A stretch of DNA of 64,000 nucleotides from positions 1-64,000 of the forward strand of contig CACEVB010000005.1 in assembly GCA_902562875.1 (NCBI GenBank), written 5' to 3'. The notes beneath the pieces were generated by a model. That model did not search any database. It saw only the letters and a program-made list of their open reading frames with translations, and was not told the origin of the DNA. The position numbers were made by a program, and so were the translations under genes. This DNA is from an uncultured Pelagibacteraceae bacterium. GTDB taxonomy: Bacteria > Pseudomonadota > Alphaproteobacteria > Pelagibacterales > Pelagibacteraceae. Positions 21,125 through 32,368 of the stretch are shown here, piece by piece (positions within the stretch are counted from its first letter, which is position 1; every line of letters begins with the position of its first letter).

Positions 21125-21561
21125 AAATTTTATCAAAAATATTTTTAATGTTTTTTGTGGTATCATGCGGCTACCAACCACTTTTAATAAACAAAAACTC
21201 CAATTTTAAATTTGGAGACTCAAAATTATTGGGGGATAATAAACTTTCATCAAAAATTTTAAATAACTTATCAAGTTTTAAATCTCAAGATAGCAATTCA
21301 ATTATTGTTATAAAATCTAATTTCAAAAAGAATGTTTCATCAAAAGATGAAAAAGGGAACGCAGAAGTATACAATATTAAAATTGATGTTGAAATTTCCA
21401 CGAAATTAAAAAAAAAAGAATTAGTTAAATCTTTCAGTGAATCGATTAGTTACAATAATAGAACTAGTAGCTTCGAATTAAAAAAATATGAGAACTCAAT
21501 AATTAAAACTATTACAGAAAAGATTTCTCAAGATGCATTCCTATATTTGAGTAGCCTATAA
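21121..21561 (+). CDS. lptE: LPS-assembly lipoprotein LptE-like
   Basis: lipobox [10 protein letters not shown]; position between leuS and holA. Confidence 0.8.
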   Translation: MKILSKIFLMFFVVSCGYQPLLINKNSNFKFGDSKLLGDNKLSSKILNNLSSFKSQDSNSIIVIKSNFKKNVSSKDEKGNAEVYNIKIDVEISTKLKKKELVKSFSESISYNNRTSSFELKKYENSIIKTITEKISQDAFLYLSSL

Positions 21562-21563
21562 TT

Positions 21564-22568
21564 ATGATTCTTAAAACTTTTGAATTATCAAAAAAAAAAG
21601 AAATAAATGGTAATTTCTTTCTTTTGTATGGAGAAAACGAAGGATATCAAAATGAAATTATTAAAAACATACTCCTTAAAAATAGTAATTTTAAACAAAG
21701 TAAATACGATGAAAAAGAAATTATTGATAATTATGAAGAGATTGTTTCCAGTATCCTAAACAAATCTTTCTTTGAAAATGAGAAAATTTTAATTATTAAC
21801 AGAGTTACAGACAAAATTATTAGTTTTATTGACGAAATATCAAGTCGTAAAATAGATCATGTAAAAATTGTATTAAAGAGTGGTATTTTAGAAAAAAAAT
21901 CGAAATTGAGAAATTTTTTTGAGAAAGACAAAAAATTAATTTGCATTCCTTTTTATTCAGATGATTACCGAACGCTCGCATCCATGGCTAATATTTTCTT
22001 CAAAGAACAAAAAATCTCAATATCTAATGAGTTAGTTAATTTGATTGTAGATCGATGTAATGGAAACAGGGGTTATCTGAAAAATGAGCTAAATAAAATA
22101 AAATTATATCTTAGTAATAAGAAAAATATAAATTTAAAAGAAATATTATATTTGACTAACTTAACTGAGAACTTTTTTATATCAGATTTGGTGGATAATT
22201 GTTTATCACAAAATTTAAAAAAACTAATAAAAATTTTGAACGAAAATAATTATGGCAATGAAGATTGTATTTTAATTATAAGAACCTTTTTAGCTAAAGC
22301 CAAAAGGCTAATGATTTTAAGAAGAGATTATGATGCATATAAGGATATAGAATTAGTAATAAAGAATTATAAACCTCCGATTTTTTGGAAAGATAAACCA
22401 CTGGTGATAGATCAAGTCAAAAAATGGAGTCTGGGTGAAGTAAACAGTTTATTAATTGATATAAATCGTATTGAACTATTAATTAAAAAAAGCTCAAATA
22501 ATTCACTAAATATTTTATATGATTTTGTTTTATGCGTAGCTAAAAAAACTAATAATGAGACTTTATAA
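21564..22568 (+). CDS. holA: DNA polymerase III subunit delta
   Basis: FLLYGENEGYQNEII, leuS-lptE-holA order. Confidence 0.88.
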   Translation: MILKTFELSKKKEINGNFFLLYGENEGYQNEIIKNILLKNSNFKQSKYDEKEIIDNYEEIVSSILNKSFFENEKILIINRVTDKIISFIDEISSRKIDHVKIVLKSGILEKKSKLRNFFEKDKKLICIPFYSDDYRTLASMANIFFKEQKISISNELVNLIVDRCNGNRGYLKNELNKIKLYLSNKKNINLKEILYLTNLTENFFISDLVDNCLSQNLKKLIKILNENNYGNEDCILIIRTFLAKAKRLMILRRDYDAYKDIELVIKNYKPPIFWKDKPLVIDQVKKWSLGEVNSLLIDINRIELLIKKSSNNSLNILYDFVLCVAKKTNNETL

Positions 22569-23400
22569 CCGTTATTATGCGATTAAGTTGATCTAATTCT
22601 TTATACTCGAAAATTATTTGCCCTGAATTATTTTTTTTATTTTTAATATGGACATTAATTCCAATCTTGTTTTTCAGCGTATTCTCTAAAGTAAGAATGT
22701 TAGGATCTTTTGCAAGAATTTTTAAATTCTTTTTAGATTTTAAAGCTCTAATTAAAACTTCGGTTTGTCTTACAGACAATTTTTCACTAATAATTTTTCT
22801 TGCAATAAAACTTGCATTATCAAGACCAACTAAAACTTTAGCATGACCTTGGGATAACTGATTCTTTTCGATAAAAGAGATAACATCATCAGATAAAAAT
22901 AAAAGTCTTAACGTATTTGTTATATGAGATCTACTTTTGCCGATAAACTTTGACACCTTCTCTTGATCATAACTAAACTCATCAATAAGCCGTTGATAAC
23001 CTTTGGCCTCTTCGATTGGATTAAGATCCTTTCTTTGTACGTTTTCAATAATAGCAATTTCTAGGGATTTTAAGTTATCAGCTTCTATCACAACAACTGG
23101 AACCTCATGAAAACCTGCTGATTGTGAAGCTTGCAATCTTCTTTCACCTGCTATTAATTCATATTTATTATCTTGATCATTTGATTTTCTGACAATTAGA
23201 GGCTGGATTATTCCTCTCTCTTTGATGGAATTTGTCAATTCATCCAGACTTTCTTTTTCAAAATATCTTCTCGGTTGATACTTGTTAGGAATAATTGAAC
23301 TAATCGCAATTTTAGTTTTAGTTGATTTAACATCATTATCTCCAATCAAAGACGATAGACCTCTACCTAATCCTTTTTTTTTTTTAAATGGGTTTATCAC
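22549..23400 (-). CDS. parB: chromosome partitioning protein ParB
   Basis: GLGRGLSSLIG, NKYQPRRYF, YELIAGERRLQAS. Confidence 0.98.
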   Translation of the reverse strand: MINPFKKKKGLGRGLSSLIGDNDVKSTKTKIAISSIIPNKYQPRRYFEKESLDELTNSIKERGIIQPLIVRKSNDQDNKYELIAGERRLQASQSAGFHEVPVVVIEADNLKSLEIAIIENVQRKDLNPIEEAKGYQRLIDEFSYDQEKVSKFIGKSRSHITNTLRLLFLSDDVISFIEKNQLSQGHAKVLVGLDNASFIARKIISEKLSVRQTEVLIRALKSKKNLKILAKDPNILTLENTLKNKIGINVHIKNKKNNSGQIIFEYKELDQLNRIITVIKSHY

Positions 23401-24197
23401 GCAGCACTCTCCACAAGTTTATCTTGATTTATAACTTCGTCTGCGAAACTAAAGTATGCTTTACTTCCAGAACATGTTTTATCATAAATTAACACTGGCA
23501 CACCATGAGAAGGTGCTTCCGATAACCTAACATTTCTAGGAACTATAGATGAGTAGACTTTTTCTTTAAAATAATTTCTAGCCTCTTTCTCGACTTCAAC
23601 TGATAATTTATTTCTTCTATCAAACATCGTCAGAAGTATTCCTCGTATACTTAAATTAGGATTAAGGTTCGATTTTATACGTTCAATAGTTTTCATAAGT
23701 TGAGACAAACCCTCCAAAGCAAAAAATTCTGTCTGTAAAGGCACTATCAACGAATCCGACGCGACAAGAGCCATGATGGTTAGTAAACTAAGTGAGGGCG
23801 GACAGTCAATGAGGATATAATCGTATGATGGCCTAGAATCATTTAAAATAGAGGTTAATTCGTCCTTTAGTATGAATGCTCTTTTGCTGTTACCTGCCGT
23901 TTCAACCTCTAAACCTGATAAATCAACATTTGAACTTACTAAGTCGAGCTCTCTAAATTTAGTTTTTTGAACTACATCTGAAATTTTTTTGTTTCCATTC
24001 AATACACTATAAATTGTGTTGTCCGAATTTTCAGTATTTGATAATCCAAGACCAGTAGTTGCATTTCCTTGTGGATCTAGATCTATCACTAAAATTTTTT
24101 TACCTTTCATTGACAATCCAGCCGCAAGATTTATTACTGTTGTTGTTTTACCTACACCGCCTTTTTGATTTATTATTGAAATTATTTTTTTATACAT
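23397..24197 (-). CDS. parA: chromosome partitioning ATPase ParA/Soj
   Basis: NQKGGVGKTTT, LDPQGNATTGLG. Confidence 0.98.
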   Translation of the reverse strand: MYKKIISIINQKGGVGKTTTVINLAAGLSMKGKKILVIDLDPQGNATTGLGLSNTENSDNTIYSVLNGNKKISDVVQKTKFRELDLVSSNVDLSGLEVETAGNSKRAFILKDELTSILNDSRPSYDYILIDCPPSLSLLTIMALVASDSLIVPLQTEFFALEGLSQLMKTIERIKSNLNPNLSIRGILLTMFDRRNKLSVEVEKEARNYFKEKVYSSIVPRNVRLSEAPSHGVPVLIYDKTCSGSKAYFSFADEVINQDKLVESAA

Positions 24198-24832
24198 TTT
24201 TTTTTCAAGTTAGAAATTTTTACAATCATGGACTCTTCATTTGTTAAGCTTTTTTTTTCTTCATAATTGAAGTTCCAAATTTTTAATGCTTCATCTAAAA
24301 TTTTTTTTCCACTTTTACCTAAAAATATAATTATATATTTGAATTTTTTAAAATTTTGATTTGCTATTTCAAAAATTACTGGTAGCGGTTTAAATGCTCT
24401 GGAAATTATTACATCAGTTTCCAAATTTTCTTCTTTAAAAATATTTTTATTATGAATTTGATAATTTAATTTAAATTTTTTTGATACATTGTCTAAAAAT
24501 TTGCTTTTGTGATAACTTTTTTCATAAAATATAATTTTAAATAATGGTTTTTTTGATTTCATTAAAATAGCCAAAACAATACCAGGTAATCCTGCCCCAG
24601 CTCCTATATCAGTACAAGTTTTAATGTCATTTTTATCAATAAAATCAATAGTTTGTGCACTATCAAGTATATGCCTTGATTTTATTGACTTTTCAGTAGA
24701 TTTACTAATTAAATTTATATCCTTATTTTTAAGAATTATTTCTTTTGAATATTCCTCCAGCTCTGCCAACGTTTCACGTGAAACATTGAGGTAATTTATA
24801 ATATCAATTTTAAAATTATTCGAATCAATCAA
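24182..24832 (-). CDS. rsmG: 16S rRNA (guanine527-N7)-methyltransferase
   Basis: [28 protein letters not shown]. Confidence 0.96.
   Translation of the reverse strand: MIDSNNFKIDIINYLNVSRETLAELEEYSKEIILKNKDINLISKSTEKSIKSRHILDSAQTIDFIDKNDIKTCTDIGAGAGLPGIVLAILMKSKKPLFKIIFYEKSYHKSKFLDNVSKKFKLNYQIHNKNIFKEENLETDVIISRAFKPLPVIFEIANQNFKKFKYIIIFLGKSGKKILDEALKIWNFNYEEKKSLTNEESMIVKISNLKKKCIKK
24770..24785. promoter_or_regulatory. parS: parS site (CGTTTCACGTGAAACA) within rsmG
   Basis: one mismatch to consensus TGTTTCACGTGAAACA; next to parAB. Confidence 0.92.
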
Positions 24833-26700
24833 GCTATATGCTTAATAGACTTTCTTTTTACATGAGACAACAAAATATATACTGCTGCAGGAGTTACACC
24901 ATCAATTCTGAGAGCCTGGCCCATAGTTCTTGGTTTCACTTGCTTAAATTTTGACTTAACTTCATTAGAAAAACCAGAAAAACTGTCATAATCAATATTA
25001 TCTGGTATTATTAGGTTTTCATCTCTTTTAAATGCCAAAATATCAGCATTTTGCTTCTTGAGATAACCTCTATAATGCGAATTAATCTCCAATTGATCGT
25101 CAATTTCACGTGAAACATAAGTAATATTAGGCCATATTTCTCTTATTTTACTCATATTTACTGATTTTTGACCTAAAATTTGAGTTGCAGATCTATTTAC
25201 ACCATCTTTCGCTATATTGATAGAATACTCTGATGCTTTGGATGGCGTAATTAATAACTTATCCATTTGTGACTGTATTTTTTTTAGGTATTTTGATTTC
25301 TCGGTAAAGACTTCTTTTCTATAATCTGAAACTAAGCCTAAATTTATACCTTTTTGGGTTAACCTTAAATCTGCGTTATCAGATCTTAATGTAAGTCTAT
25401 ATTCAGCCCTAGATGTAAACATTCTATAAGGTTCGGCTACTCCCTTAGTCACAAGATCGTCTATCATAACTCCTATGTAAGCTTCTGACCTATCTAAGAT
25501 GAATGGTTCTTTGCCTTGAATTGCTAAAGCAGCATTAATGCCAGCTATCAAACCTTGTGCAGCTGCCTCTTCATAACCTGTAGTTCCATTTATTTGACCT
25601 GCAAGATAAAGGCTTTTAATTTTCTTTGTTTCTAGTGTTAAAAAAAGCTCTCTTGGATCAACGTAGTCATATTCAATTGCATATCCAGGTCTTAAAATAG
25701 TAACGTTCTCTAAACCATTGATTTTACTACATATTTCTTGCTGCACTATTGCTGGTAGAGAAGTTGATATACCATTTGGATAAATTGTATTATCATTAAG
25801 ACCCTCTGGTTCTAAAAATATTTGATGTCGATCTTTATCAGAGAATTTTTTTACCTTGTCTTCTATAGAGGGACAGTATCTAGGGCCAACTCCTTTTATG
25901 CTTCCGGAATACATTGCGCTTCGTTTTAAGTTTTTAGAAATAATCCTATGAACTTCAGAATTTGTATATGTCATTCTACATGAAACTTGTTTATTAATTT
26001 TCTTTTTTGTTAGGAATGAAAAAAAATAAGGATCTTCATCTGCGTGTTGAACTTCAAGATTTTGAAAATTAATTGTTCTAGCATCGAGTCTGGGTGGTGT
26101 TCCAGTTTTAAGTCTACCTATTTTAAAAGTATACTTTTTTAATTGCTCGCTAAGACCTGTTGAGGGCTTCTCGTTATATCGACCAGCAGGAGTTTTATTA
26201 TCGCCTATATGTATTAAACCATTCAAAAAAGTGCCAGTAGTTAGAACTACTTTAGAAAATTTAATTTCTTTTCCTGATTGTGTAATAATGCCTTTTATCT
26301 CATTATTTAAGAAGATGAACTTAATTACAGGGTCTGAAAATATGCTTAAATTACAATAGTTTACAAGTTTTTCTTGCATATATTTTTTATATAACGATCT
26401 GTCAGATTGCGTTCGAGGACCTCTGACAGCAGGGCCTCGACTTCTGTTCAACAATCTAAATTGTATGCCAGATTTATCAGCTATTTCACCCATAACACCG
26501 TCTAGAGCATCTATTTCTCTAACTAGATGTCCTTTCCCTAAACCTCCGATTGCTGGATTACATGACATCTCACCAATTGTCTTAAAGTTATGAGTAAATA
26601 AAGCTGTATTGACACCAAGCCTTGCAGATGATGCTGCAGCTTCGCAACCAGCATGGCCCCCTCCAATTACACCTACATCGAAAAATAAATCTTTATTCAT
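24829..26700 (-). CDS. mnmG: tRNA uridine-5-carboxymethylaminomethyl modification enzyme MnmG
   Basis: [15 protein letters not shown], full-length GidA. Confidence 0.99.
   Translation of the reverse strand: MNKDLFFDVGVIGGGHAGCEAAASSARLGVNTALFTHNFKTIGEMSCNPAIGGLGKGHLVREIDALDGVMGEIADKSGIQFRLLNRSRGPAVRGPRTQSDRSLYKKYMQEKLVNYCNLSIFSDPVIKFIFLNNEIKGIITQSGKEIKFSKVVLTTGTFLNGLIHIGDNKTPAGRYNEKPSTGLSEQLKKYTFKIGRLKTGTPPRLDARTINFQNLEVQHADEDPYFFSFLTKKKINKQVSCRMTYTNSEVHRIISKNLKRSAMYSGSIKGVGPRYCPSIEDKVKKFSDKDRHQIFLEPEGLNDNTIYPNGISTSLPAIVQQEICSKINGLENVTILRPGYAIEYDYVDPRELFLTLETKKIKSLYLAGQINGTTGYEEAAAQGLIAGINAALAIQGKEPFILDRSEAYIGVMIDDLVTKGVAEPYRMFTSRAEYRLTLRSDNADLRLTQKGINLGLVSDYRKEVFTEKSKYLKKIQSQMDKLLITPSKASEYSINIAKDGVNRSATQILGQKSVNMSKIREIWPNITYVSREIDDQLEINSHYRGYLKKQNADILAFKRDENLIIPDNIDYDSFSGFSNEVKSKFKQVKPRTMGQALRIDGVTPAAVYILLSHVKRKSIKHIA
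25102..25117. promoter_or_regulatory. parS: second parS-like site (AATTTCACGTGAAACA) within mnmG
   Basis: two mismatches to consensus, intact TTTCACGTGAAA core. Confidence 0.75.
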
Positions 26701-26776
26701 AATTGTAATTTATAATTGATATGAAAATTTACAAGTAAACACTTAAACGCGCAAATAATTGTTATAAGTTAAGTAT

Positions 26777-28111
26777 CTACTTACCAATACAAAAATCGTT
26801 AAATATAGACCCCAAAACTTCTTCTACATCTATATTTCCTACAATCATGCCTAATTGTCTTGTGGCTAATCTTAGATCTTCTGCTGCTTTGTCAAAATCC
26901 TTAGTATCATTTTTATTTTCAAAAGACCCCAAGTAATTAATACATTGAATTAAATGTTGTCTATGTCTTTCGCGTGTGATTATTGTATCGGCTGTTGACA
27001 TAAACTTGTGCTTTAATCTGTTTCTAATCTCTGAAATTAATTTATCCAAATTTTTTTCTTCTTTTATTGAGATAATTATTGGATTTAAATTCTTAAAATT
27101 TTCAAGATCCTTTGTAGATACCAAGTCTGACTTATTCAATACCAAAACGGTGCTATCAGAATTTATTAAGCTCTTCAAAACACCTGTAAAATGAACACTT
27201 TTTGGCTCTATAACGACAATATTTAGATCAGCATTTTCTGACTTTTTAAGAGCAAGCTTAATACCTCGTCTTTCTATGTCATCTTTGGCTTCTCTAATAC
27301 CCGCAGTGTCTGATAAGATCACAGGATAGCCATCCAGATTTAAATAAGTCTCAATAACATCTCGAGTAGTACCAGCAATTTCAGAAACAATAGCAACCTC
27401 GCGCCTGGAAAGATAGTTCAATAAAGAGGATTTGCCAGCATTTGTTGGGCCTAGAATTGAAATTTTAAAACCCTCTCTTATTCTCTCTCCTACTTTTTGA
27501 TCTTCTAAAACTTTCATGATTTCATTTTTAACGTCTGTTGTAATAGTTTTTATGTCTGAAAGTATTTCTTTTGGTAAGTCCTCATCTGGAAAATCTATTT
27601 TAGCTTCGATATTTGATAAAGCTTTTAATAGTTTTTTTCTCCATCGTTCGTATTTTTTTCCTTGATAACCAGACATAACATCAATTGCTTGTCTCCTTTG
27701 AATCTCTGTCTCGGAAGATATTAAATCACCTATACCCTCAGCTTGTAATAAATTTATTTTTTGGTTTTGAAATGCAATTTTTGTAAATTCACCAGGCTCA
27801 GCCATTCGGCAATTTTGAATTATAGATAGTGAGTCCATCAAAGCTTTTACTATAGCTCTACCTCCATGGACATGAAATTCCAGCAAATCTTCTCCTGTAT
27901 AACTTTGAGGGCCGGGAAACCAAATGACTATTCCTTCATCTATAATTTCTTTAGTATTAACTTTTTTAATTTTTTTTAAAGTGGCCATTCTTGGTTTTGG
28001 CATATTTCCTTCAATCATAAGCTCGATTACAGCCTTGCAATCTGAACCTGAAACCCTGACTACTGCCAAACCTGACAGCCCAGAACCTGTAGAAAGTGCA
28101 TATATTGTCAT
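26777..28111 (-). CDS. mnmE: tRNA modification GTPase MnmE
   Basis: GPTNAGKSSLLN, DTAGIR, C-terminal CIGK. Confidence 0.98.
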   Translation of the reverse strand: MTIYALSTGSGLSGLAVVRVSGSDCKAVIELMIEGNMPKPRMATLKKIKKVNTKEIIDEGIVIWFPGPQSYTGEDLLEFHVHGGRAIVKALMDSLSIIQNCRMAEPGEFTKIAFQNQKINLLQAEGIGDLISSETEIQRRQAIDVMSGYQGKKYERWRKKLLKALSNIEAKIDFPDEDLPKEILSDIKTITTDVKNEIMKVLEDQKVGERIREGFKISILGPTNAGKSSLLNYLSRREVAIVSEIAGTTRDVIETYLNLDGYPVILSDTAGIREAKDDIERRGIKLALKKSENADLNIVVIEPKSVHFTGVLKSLINSDSTVLVLNKSDLVSTKDLENFKNLNPIIISIKEEKNLDKLISEIRNRLKHKFMSTADTIITRERHRQHLIQCINYLGSFENKNDTKDFDKAAEDLRLATRQLGMIVGNIDVEEVLGSIFNDFCIGK

Positions 28112-28156
28112 TAAATAAGTATATATAAAATAAAAGTTATATTATATTTTTTTTTG

Positions 28157-28984
28157 ATGATTGTTTGGTTAGCATCATATCCTAAAAGTGGAAATACTTG
28201 GATTAGATCTATATTATCTACTCTTATATTTTCAGATAATGAAAATTGTAATTTTGATCATTTAAACAAAGTACCAAGGTACCCTGATAGATCACATTGC
28301 GAAGGACTGGAAGATGATTTATCAGACATAAATAAAATAAAAAAAATATGGCTAATTTCTCAGTCCAAATTAAATTTAGATAATTCAATTAAAATTTTAA
28401 AAACCCATCATGTTAATTGTAAAATAGGCGAATATGAATTTACTAATTCAGAAAATACTCTAGGAGTTATCCATGTTGTACGTGACCCCAGAAATATTAT
28501 TACATCTATAAAAAATCATTATGTATTAAAAAGTTACGAAGAAGCACTAAAGTTTATTATGGACGAAAAAAAGATGATAGGAACAGGAAGAAAAATACCT
28601 CAAATAATTAGTTCATGGAAAACTAATTATATTTCATGGAAAGCAGTAAAAAAAAATTATTTGATTATTAAATACGAAGATCTAATAAAAAATACTGAGT
28701 TAGAAATTAATAAAATATTAAATTATTTATATAAACTTCATGATTTCAAAATAAATCAAGAACAAATATCAAAAGTAATTAGATCTTCATCTTTTAAGGA
28801 TTTCCAGAAACTTGAAAACGAAAATAAATTCAGTGAAAATACCGTAAATTTAGAGACAAATGAGAAAATAAAATTTTTTAATCAAGGGCCGCACAATGAT
28901 TGGAATAAATTGATCAGCAAAGACATAAGGCTTAAAATTGAGACAGAATTTAAATATGAAATGAGTGAATTAGGTTATTTATAA
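28157..28984 (+). CDS. sulfotransferase domain protein
   Basis: 5'-PSB-type loop ASYPKSGNTWIRS and VVRDPRNIITSI. Confidence 0.9.
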   Translation: MIVWLASYPKSGNTWIRSILSTLIFSDNENCNFDHLNKVPRYPDRSHCEGLEDDLSDINKIKKIWLISQSKLNLDNSIKILKTHHVNCKIGEYEFTNSENTLGVIHVVRDPRNIITSIKNHYVLKSYEEALKFIMDEKKMIGTGRKIPQIISSWKTNYISWKAVKKNYLIIKYEDLIKNTELEINKILNYLYKLHDFKINQEQISKVIRSSSFKDFQKLENENKFSENTVNLETNEKIKFFNQGPHNDWNKLISKDIRLKIETEFKYEMSELGYL

Positions 28985-28987
28985 AAA

Positions 28988-30535
28988 TTAACTAATTAAA
29001 TTAAACATTGTTTGCAAATTTTTTTTATAATATTCATTTTTATTTATTGAAGAGGAATATATTTGGCTTCTAGCTTGAGATATACTTACTGTTTTAATGG
29101 GTGTTTTTGTGGATCGATGATGGTTAAAACAATTCTCATCAAAATCTAATTCACAAAAATCCAATAATTTTTTTACTTCTGTATTTTTATTTCTAATTAG
29201 GTTTTCATAATTAATATTGTAAATTGAGTCTTTTAATTTAAATGTCCAAAATTTCATCAAATCTTTATATAATATATAAAAATTTCCTATATCTTCTTCA
29301 GAGTACGACCAATCCATTAAATATGATGAAAAAAGGTTTTTATATATTGATAAACAGATGTCTTTTGGATTTCTTGTGCAATGAATTATCTTAGAATTAT
29401 TAAAAAAAATTTTTATAATTCCCAACCATTTAAAATTCATCACAGCCTTATCAGTTATTATATAATTTTTAAATTTGTGAAATTCTAATAATTTATGATA
29501 ATCATCCTCGATTTTAGAACTCTCCATGTGCATCTCTTCTAGTATTTTCTGTTTATTTAATTTGCCGTCTTCAAATAAATTATCAATCACAGATTTATTT
29601 AGGTAATCTAATTCACCTGCACCATCTACTTTATTATGAGAGGCTATAATCTGTTCAACTAAAGTTGTTCCAGACCTTGGCATACCACAAATGAATATTA
29701 TTTTTTTATTTTTATTATTAAAAATTCTTTTCTCTAAATCTATTTTAGAAAAAAAATCTTTAATTGTTGAAAATTTTTCCTTTTCTTTTTCTAAGTTAAA
29801 CTTAGAAAATTTTTTTTTTATTTGATTAGCATTCCTTACATACATGAAAGATTTTTCATGATCTCCAATATCATCAAAAGCTTTTCCCAAAGCATAAAAT
29901 AAATCTGTTTTCTTTTCGTCTACTAAATTGGAAGACTTAGAAAGATTCAACATTTCATTTAAATGGTTATTTTCAATATTATACTCTGTCATAGTGCTAA
30001 GACCCCTGTGTGCTATAGTATTATTTGGATCTAATAACAAAATTTTTTTTAAATAATCTATAGCTTTATTAAATTTACCTATGCTTTGGTAACAGTGAGC
30101 AGAGCTAAATAATATCATTAAATTATTTGGATCTATCAAAAGAGCCTTTTCAAATAATAAAATGGCACCTTCATTATCTGATAAGGATTGTTTTAAGTTT
30201 GCATAATTGTTTAAACATTTTATATTTTTATTATCATTCTTTAAAATTTCTTCATAGAGTTTGATCGCCATTTCAAATTTACCTATAGTTTTGTATGAGT
30301 TTGCCAGATTGTTTTTTGCAGCATCATTATGAATATCTAACTCTAAAGATTTTCTAAAATAATCTATTGATTTTTTAATCTTTAATCCTCTTTGTAAGAT
30401 CAATCCACCAAGGTTGTATATATAAGAATTTTTAGGAAATTTTTTAATTAAATGATTACAATTTCTCATTGCTTCATTTAATTGATTAGATTGTATATTT
30501 ATATTTATTTTATTTATCTCTTTTTCAAAATTCAT
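28988..30535 (-). CDS. TPR-repeat sulfotransferase
   Basis: N-terminal TPR repeats, then ICGMPRSGTTLVEQIIASH sulfotransferase motif. Confidence 0.92.
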   Translation of the reverse strand: MNFEKEINKININIQSNQLNEAMRNCNHLIKKFPKNSYIYNLGGLILQRGLKIKKSIDYFRKSLELDIHNDAAKNNLANSYKTIGKFEMAIKLYEEILKNDNKNIKCLNNYANLKQSLSDNEGAILLFEKALLIDPNNLMILFSSAHCYQSIGKFNKAIDYLKKILLLDPNNTIAHRGLSTMTEYNIENNHLNEMLNLSKSSNLVDEKKTDLFYALGKAFDDIGDHEKSFMYVRNANQIKKKFSKFNLEKEKEKFSTIKDFFSKIDLEKRIFNNKNKKIIFICGMPRSGTTLVEQIIASHNKVDGAGELDYLNKSVIDNLFEDGKLNKQKILEEMHMESSKIEDDYHKLLEFHKFKNYIITDKAVMNFKWLGIIKIFFNNSKIIHCTRNPKDICLSIYKNLFSSYLMDWSYSEEDIGNFYILYKDLMKFWTFKLKDSIYNINYENLIRNKNTEVKKLLDFCELDFDENCFNHHRSTKTPIKTVSISQARSQIYSSSINKNEYYKKNLQTMFNLIS

Positions 30536-30575
30536 AAATTTAAAAGTACAAAAGACAATATTCTAAAGAGTTATA

Positions 30576-31847
30576 TTATGCGGGTTTATTCATTGAATTA
30601 AAAAATTCAGCGTTATTCTTAGTATTTTTAAGTTTAGAATTTACAAAATCTATAGCGTCCATTGGGCCCATTGGGGCAATAATCCTTCTCAAAACATTCA
30701 TTTTTTGGAGATCGGTTTTATCAAATAAAAGTTCCTCCCTTCTGGTTCCTGATTTTGTAATATCCATTGCAGGAAACATTCTTTTTTCCGAAATTTTTCT
30801 ATCTAAAATTGTTTCACTATTACCTGTTCCTTTAAATTCTTCAAAAATCACCTCATCCATTCTGCTTCCTGTGTCTATTAGTGCGGTTGCTATAATTGTT
30901 AGAGATCCTCCCTCCTCAATATTCCTTGCTGCTCCAAAAAATCTTTTTGGTCTTTGAAGAGCATTTGCATCTACACCTCCAGTTAAAACTTTTCCAGAAC
31001 TTGGTATTACAGCGTTATATGCTCTTCCTAATCGAGTTATCGAGTCTAATAATATTACTACATCTTTTTTGTGTTCTGTAAGTCTTTTAGCTTTTTCGAT
31101 AACCATTTCTGCAACAGCAACGTGTCTTTGTGCAGGCTCGTCAAATGTGGAACTGATTACCTCACCCTTAACGGTACGTTGCATATCTGTAACCTCCTCT
31201 GGCCTTTCGTCAATTAACAGAACCATCAAGTAACACTCTGGATGATTGGCCGTTATTGAGTTTGCAATACTTTGCAGTATCATTGTCTTGCCAGCTTTTG
31301 GTGGTGAAATTATTAAAGATCTTTGCCCTTTCCCAATAGGGCTGACAAGGTCTATTAATCTTGCGGTTAAATCAGGTTTGGTTTCTGTTTTGTTTGTCTC
31401 AACTTCCATCACTAATTGCTTATTTGGATATAGCGGTGTAAGGTTATCAAAGGCTATCTTATGTCTTACATTTTGAGGCTCACCAAAGTTTATATTATTA
31501 ACTTGTAGCATGGCGAAGTATCTTTCTCCTTCTTTGGGAGCTCTAATTGGCCCCTCTACAGTGTCTCCTGTTCGTAATCCAAATCTTCTTATTTGACTTG
31601 GACTTACATATATATCATCAGCACCTGGTAAATAGTTAGATTCCATTGCTCGTAAGAAACCAAATCCATCTTGTAACAATTGTAAAACACCACCACCTGT
31701 AATTTCTTCACCCTTTTCAGCAAGTTTTTTCAATATTGCAAAATAGATTTCTTGTCTTCTTAACGTGCTTGCATTTTCTATACCCAATTTTTCAGCTTCA
31801 GATATGAGATTTTCAGAAGTTTTACTTTTTAGTTCTTGTATATTCAT
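30576..31847 (-). CDS. rho: transcription termination factor Rho
   Basis: [53 protein letters not shown]. Confidence 0.99.
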   Translation of the reverse strand: MNIQELKSKTSENLISEAEKLGIENASTLRRQEIYFAILKKLAEKGEEITGGGVLQLLQDGFGFLRAMESNYLPGADDIYVSPSQIRRFGLRTGDTVEGPIRAPKEGERYFAMLQVNNINFGEPQNVRHKIAFDNLTPLYPNKQLVMEVETNKTETKPDLTARLIDLVSPIGKGQRSLIISPPKAGKTMILQSIANSITANHPECYLMVLLIDERPEEVTDMQRTVKGEVISSTFDEPAQRHVAVAEMVIEKAKRLTEHKKDVVILLDSITRLGRAYNAVIPSSGKVLTGGVDANALQRPKRFFGAARNIEEGGSLTIIATALIDTGSRMDEVIFEEFKGTGNSETILDRKISEKRMFPAMDITKSGTRREELLFDKTDLQKMNVLRRIIAPMGPMDAIDFVNSKLKNTKNNAEFFNSMNKPA

Positions 31848-31956
31848 TGTGTGGGATTAATAATTAGATAGCTTTAATATATATGCTCTAAATATAAATT
31901 CAACCCCTGATTATCTTTAAATAAAGAAAAAAAAGGTTAAATTAAGCTATAATAAT

Positions 31957-32364
31957 ATGGAAAACTCAGATACAGAATTTAAGGCTTTTGGGAGAAGCAT
32001 TGAAAGTATATCGCTTTACTATGGGATGTTCCTAATATTATGGGGTGTAATTATAAGCTTTGTTGCTAAAAGCTCGTCTTTTACATCTTATATCCCATCT
32101 TATATAGGTTTAATTATTTTTGTATTTTCGATTTTATCAATTAAATTTCCATCAAAGAAAAAAATATTAATGCATATTGTAGCTCTATTTGGATTAATTG
32201 CTTTTTTGGGTGGTCTAGACTTGATTAGATTGATTGTAAAAAATAACTTATTTGATAATTTATGGGCTGATATATCAAAAATAATGATGTTGATTACAGG
32301 TTTGTGTTTTTTAATTTTATGCTTTAAATCATTTCTGCACGCAAGAAAAGTCAATTCAAACTAG
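31957..32364 (+). CDS. hypothetical four-TM membrane protein
   Basis: 135-aa ORF with four hydrophobic segments. Confidence 0.65.
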   Translation: MENSDTEFKAFGRSIESISLYYGMFLILWGVIISFVAKSSSFTSYIPSYIGLIIFVFSILSIKFPSKKKILMHIVALFGLIAFLGGLDLIRLIVKNNLFDNLWADISKIMMLITGLCFLILCFKSFLHARKVNSN

Positions 32365-32368
32365 AGAA

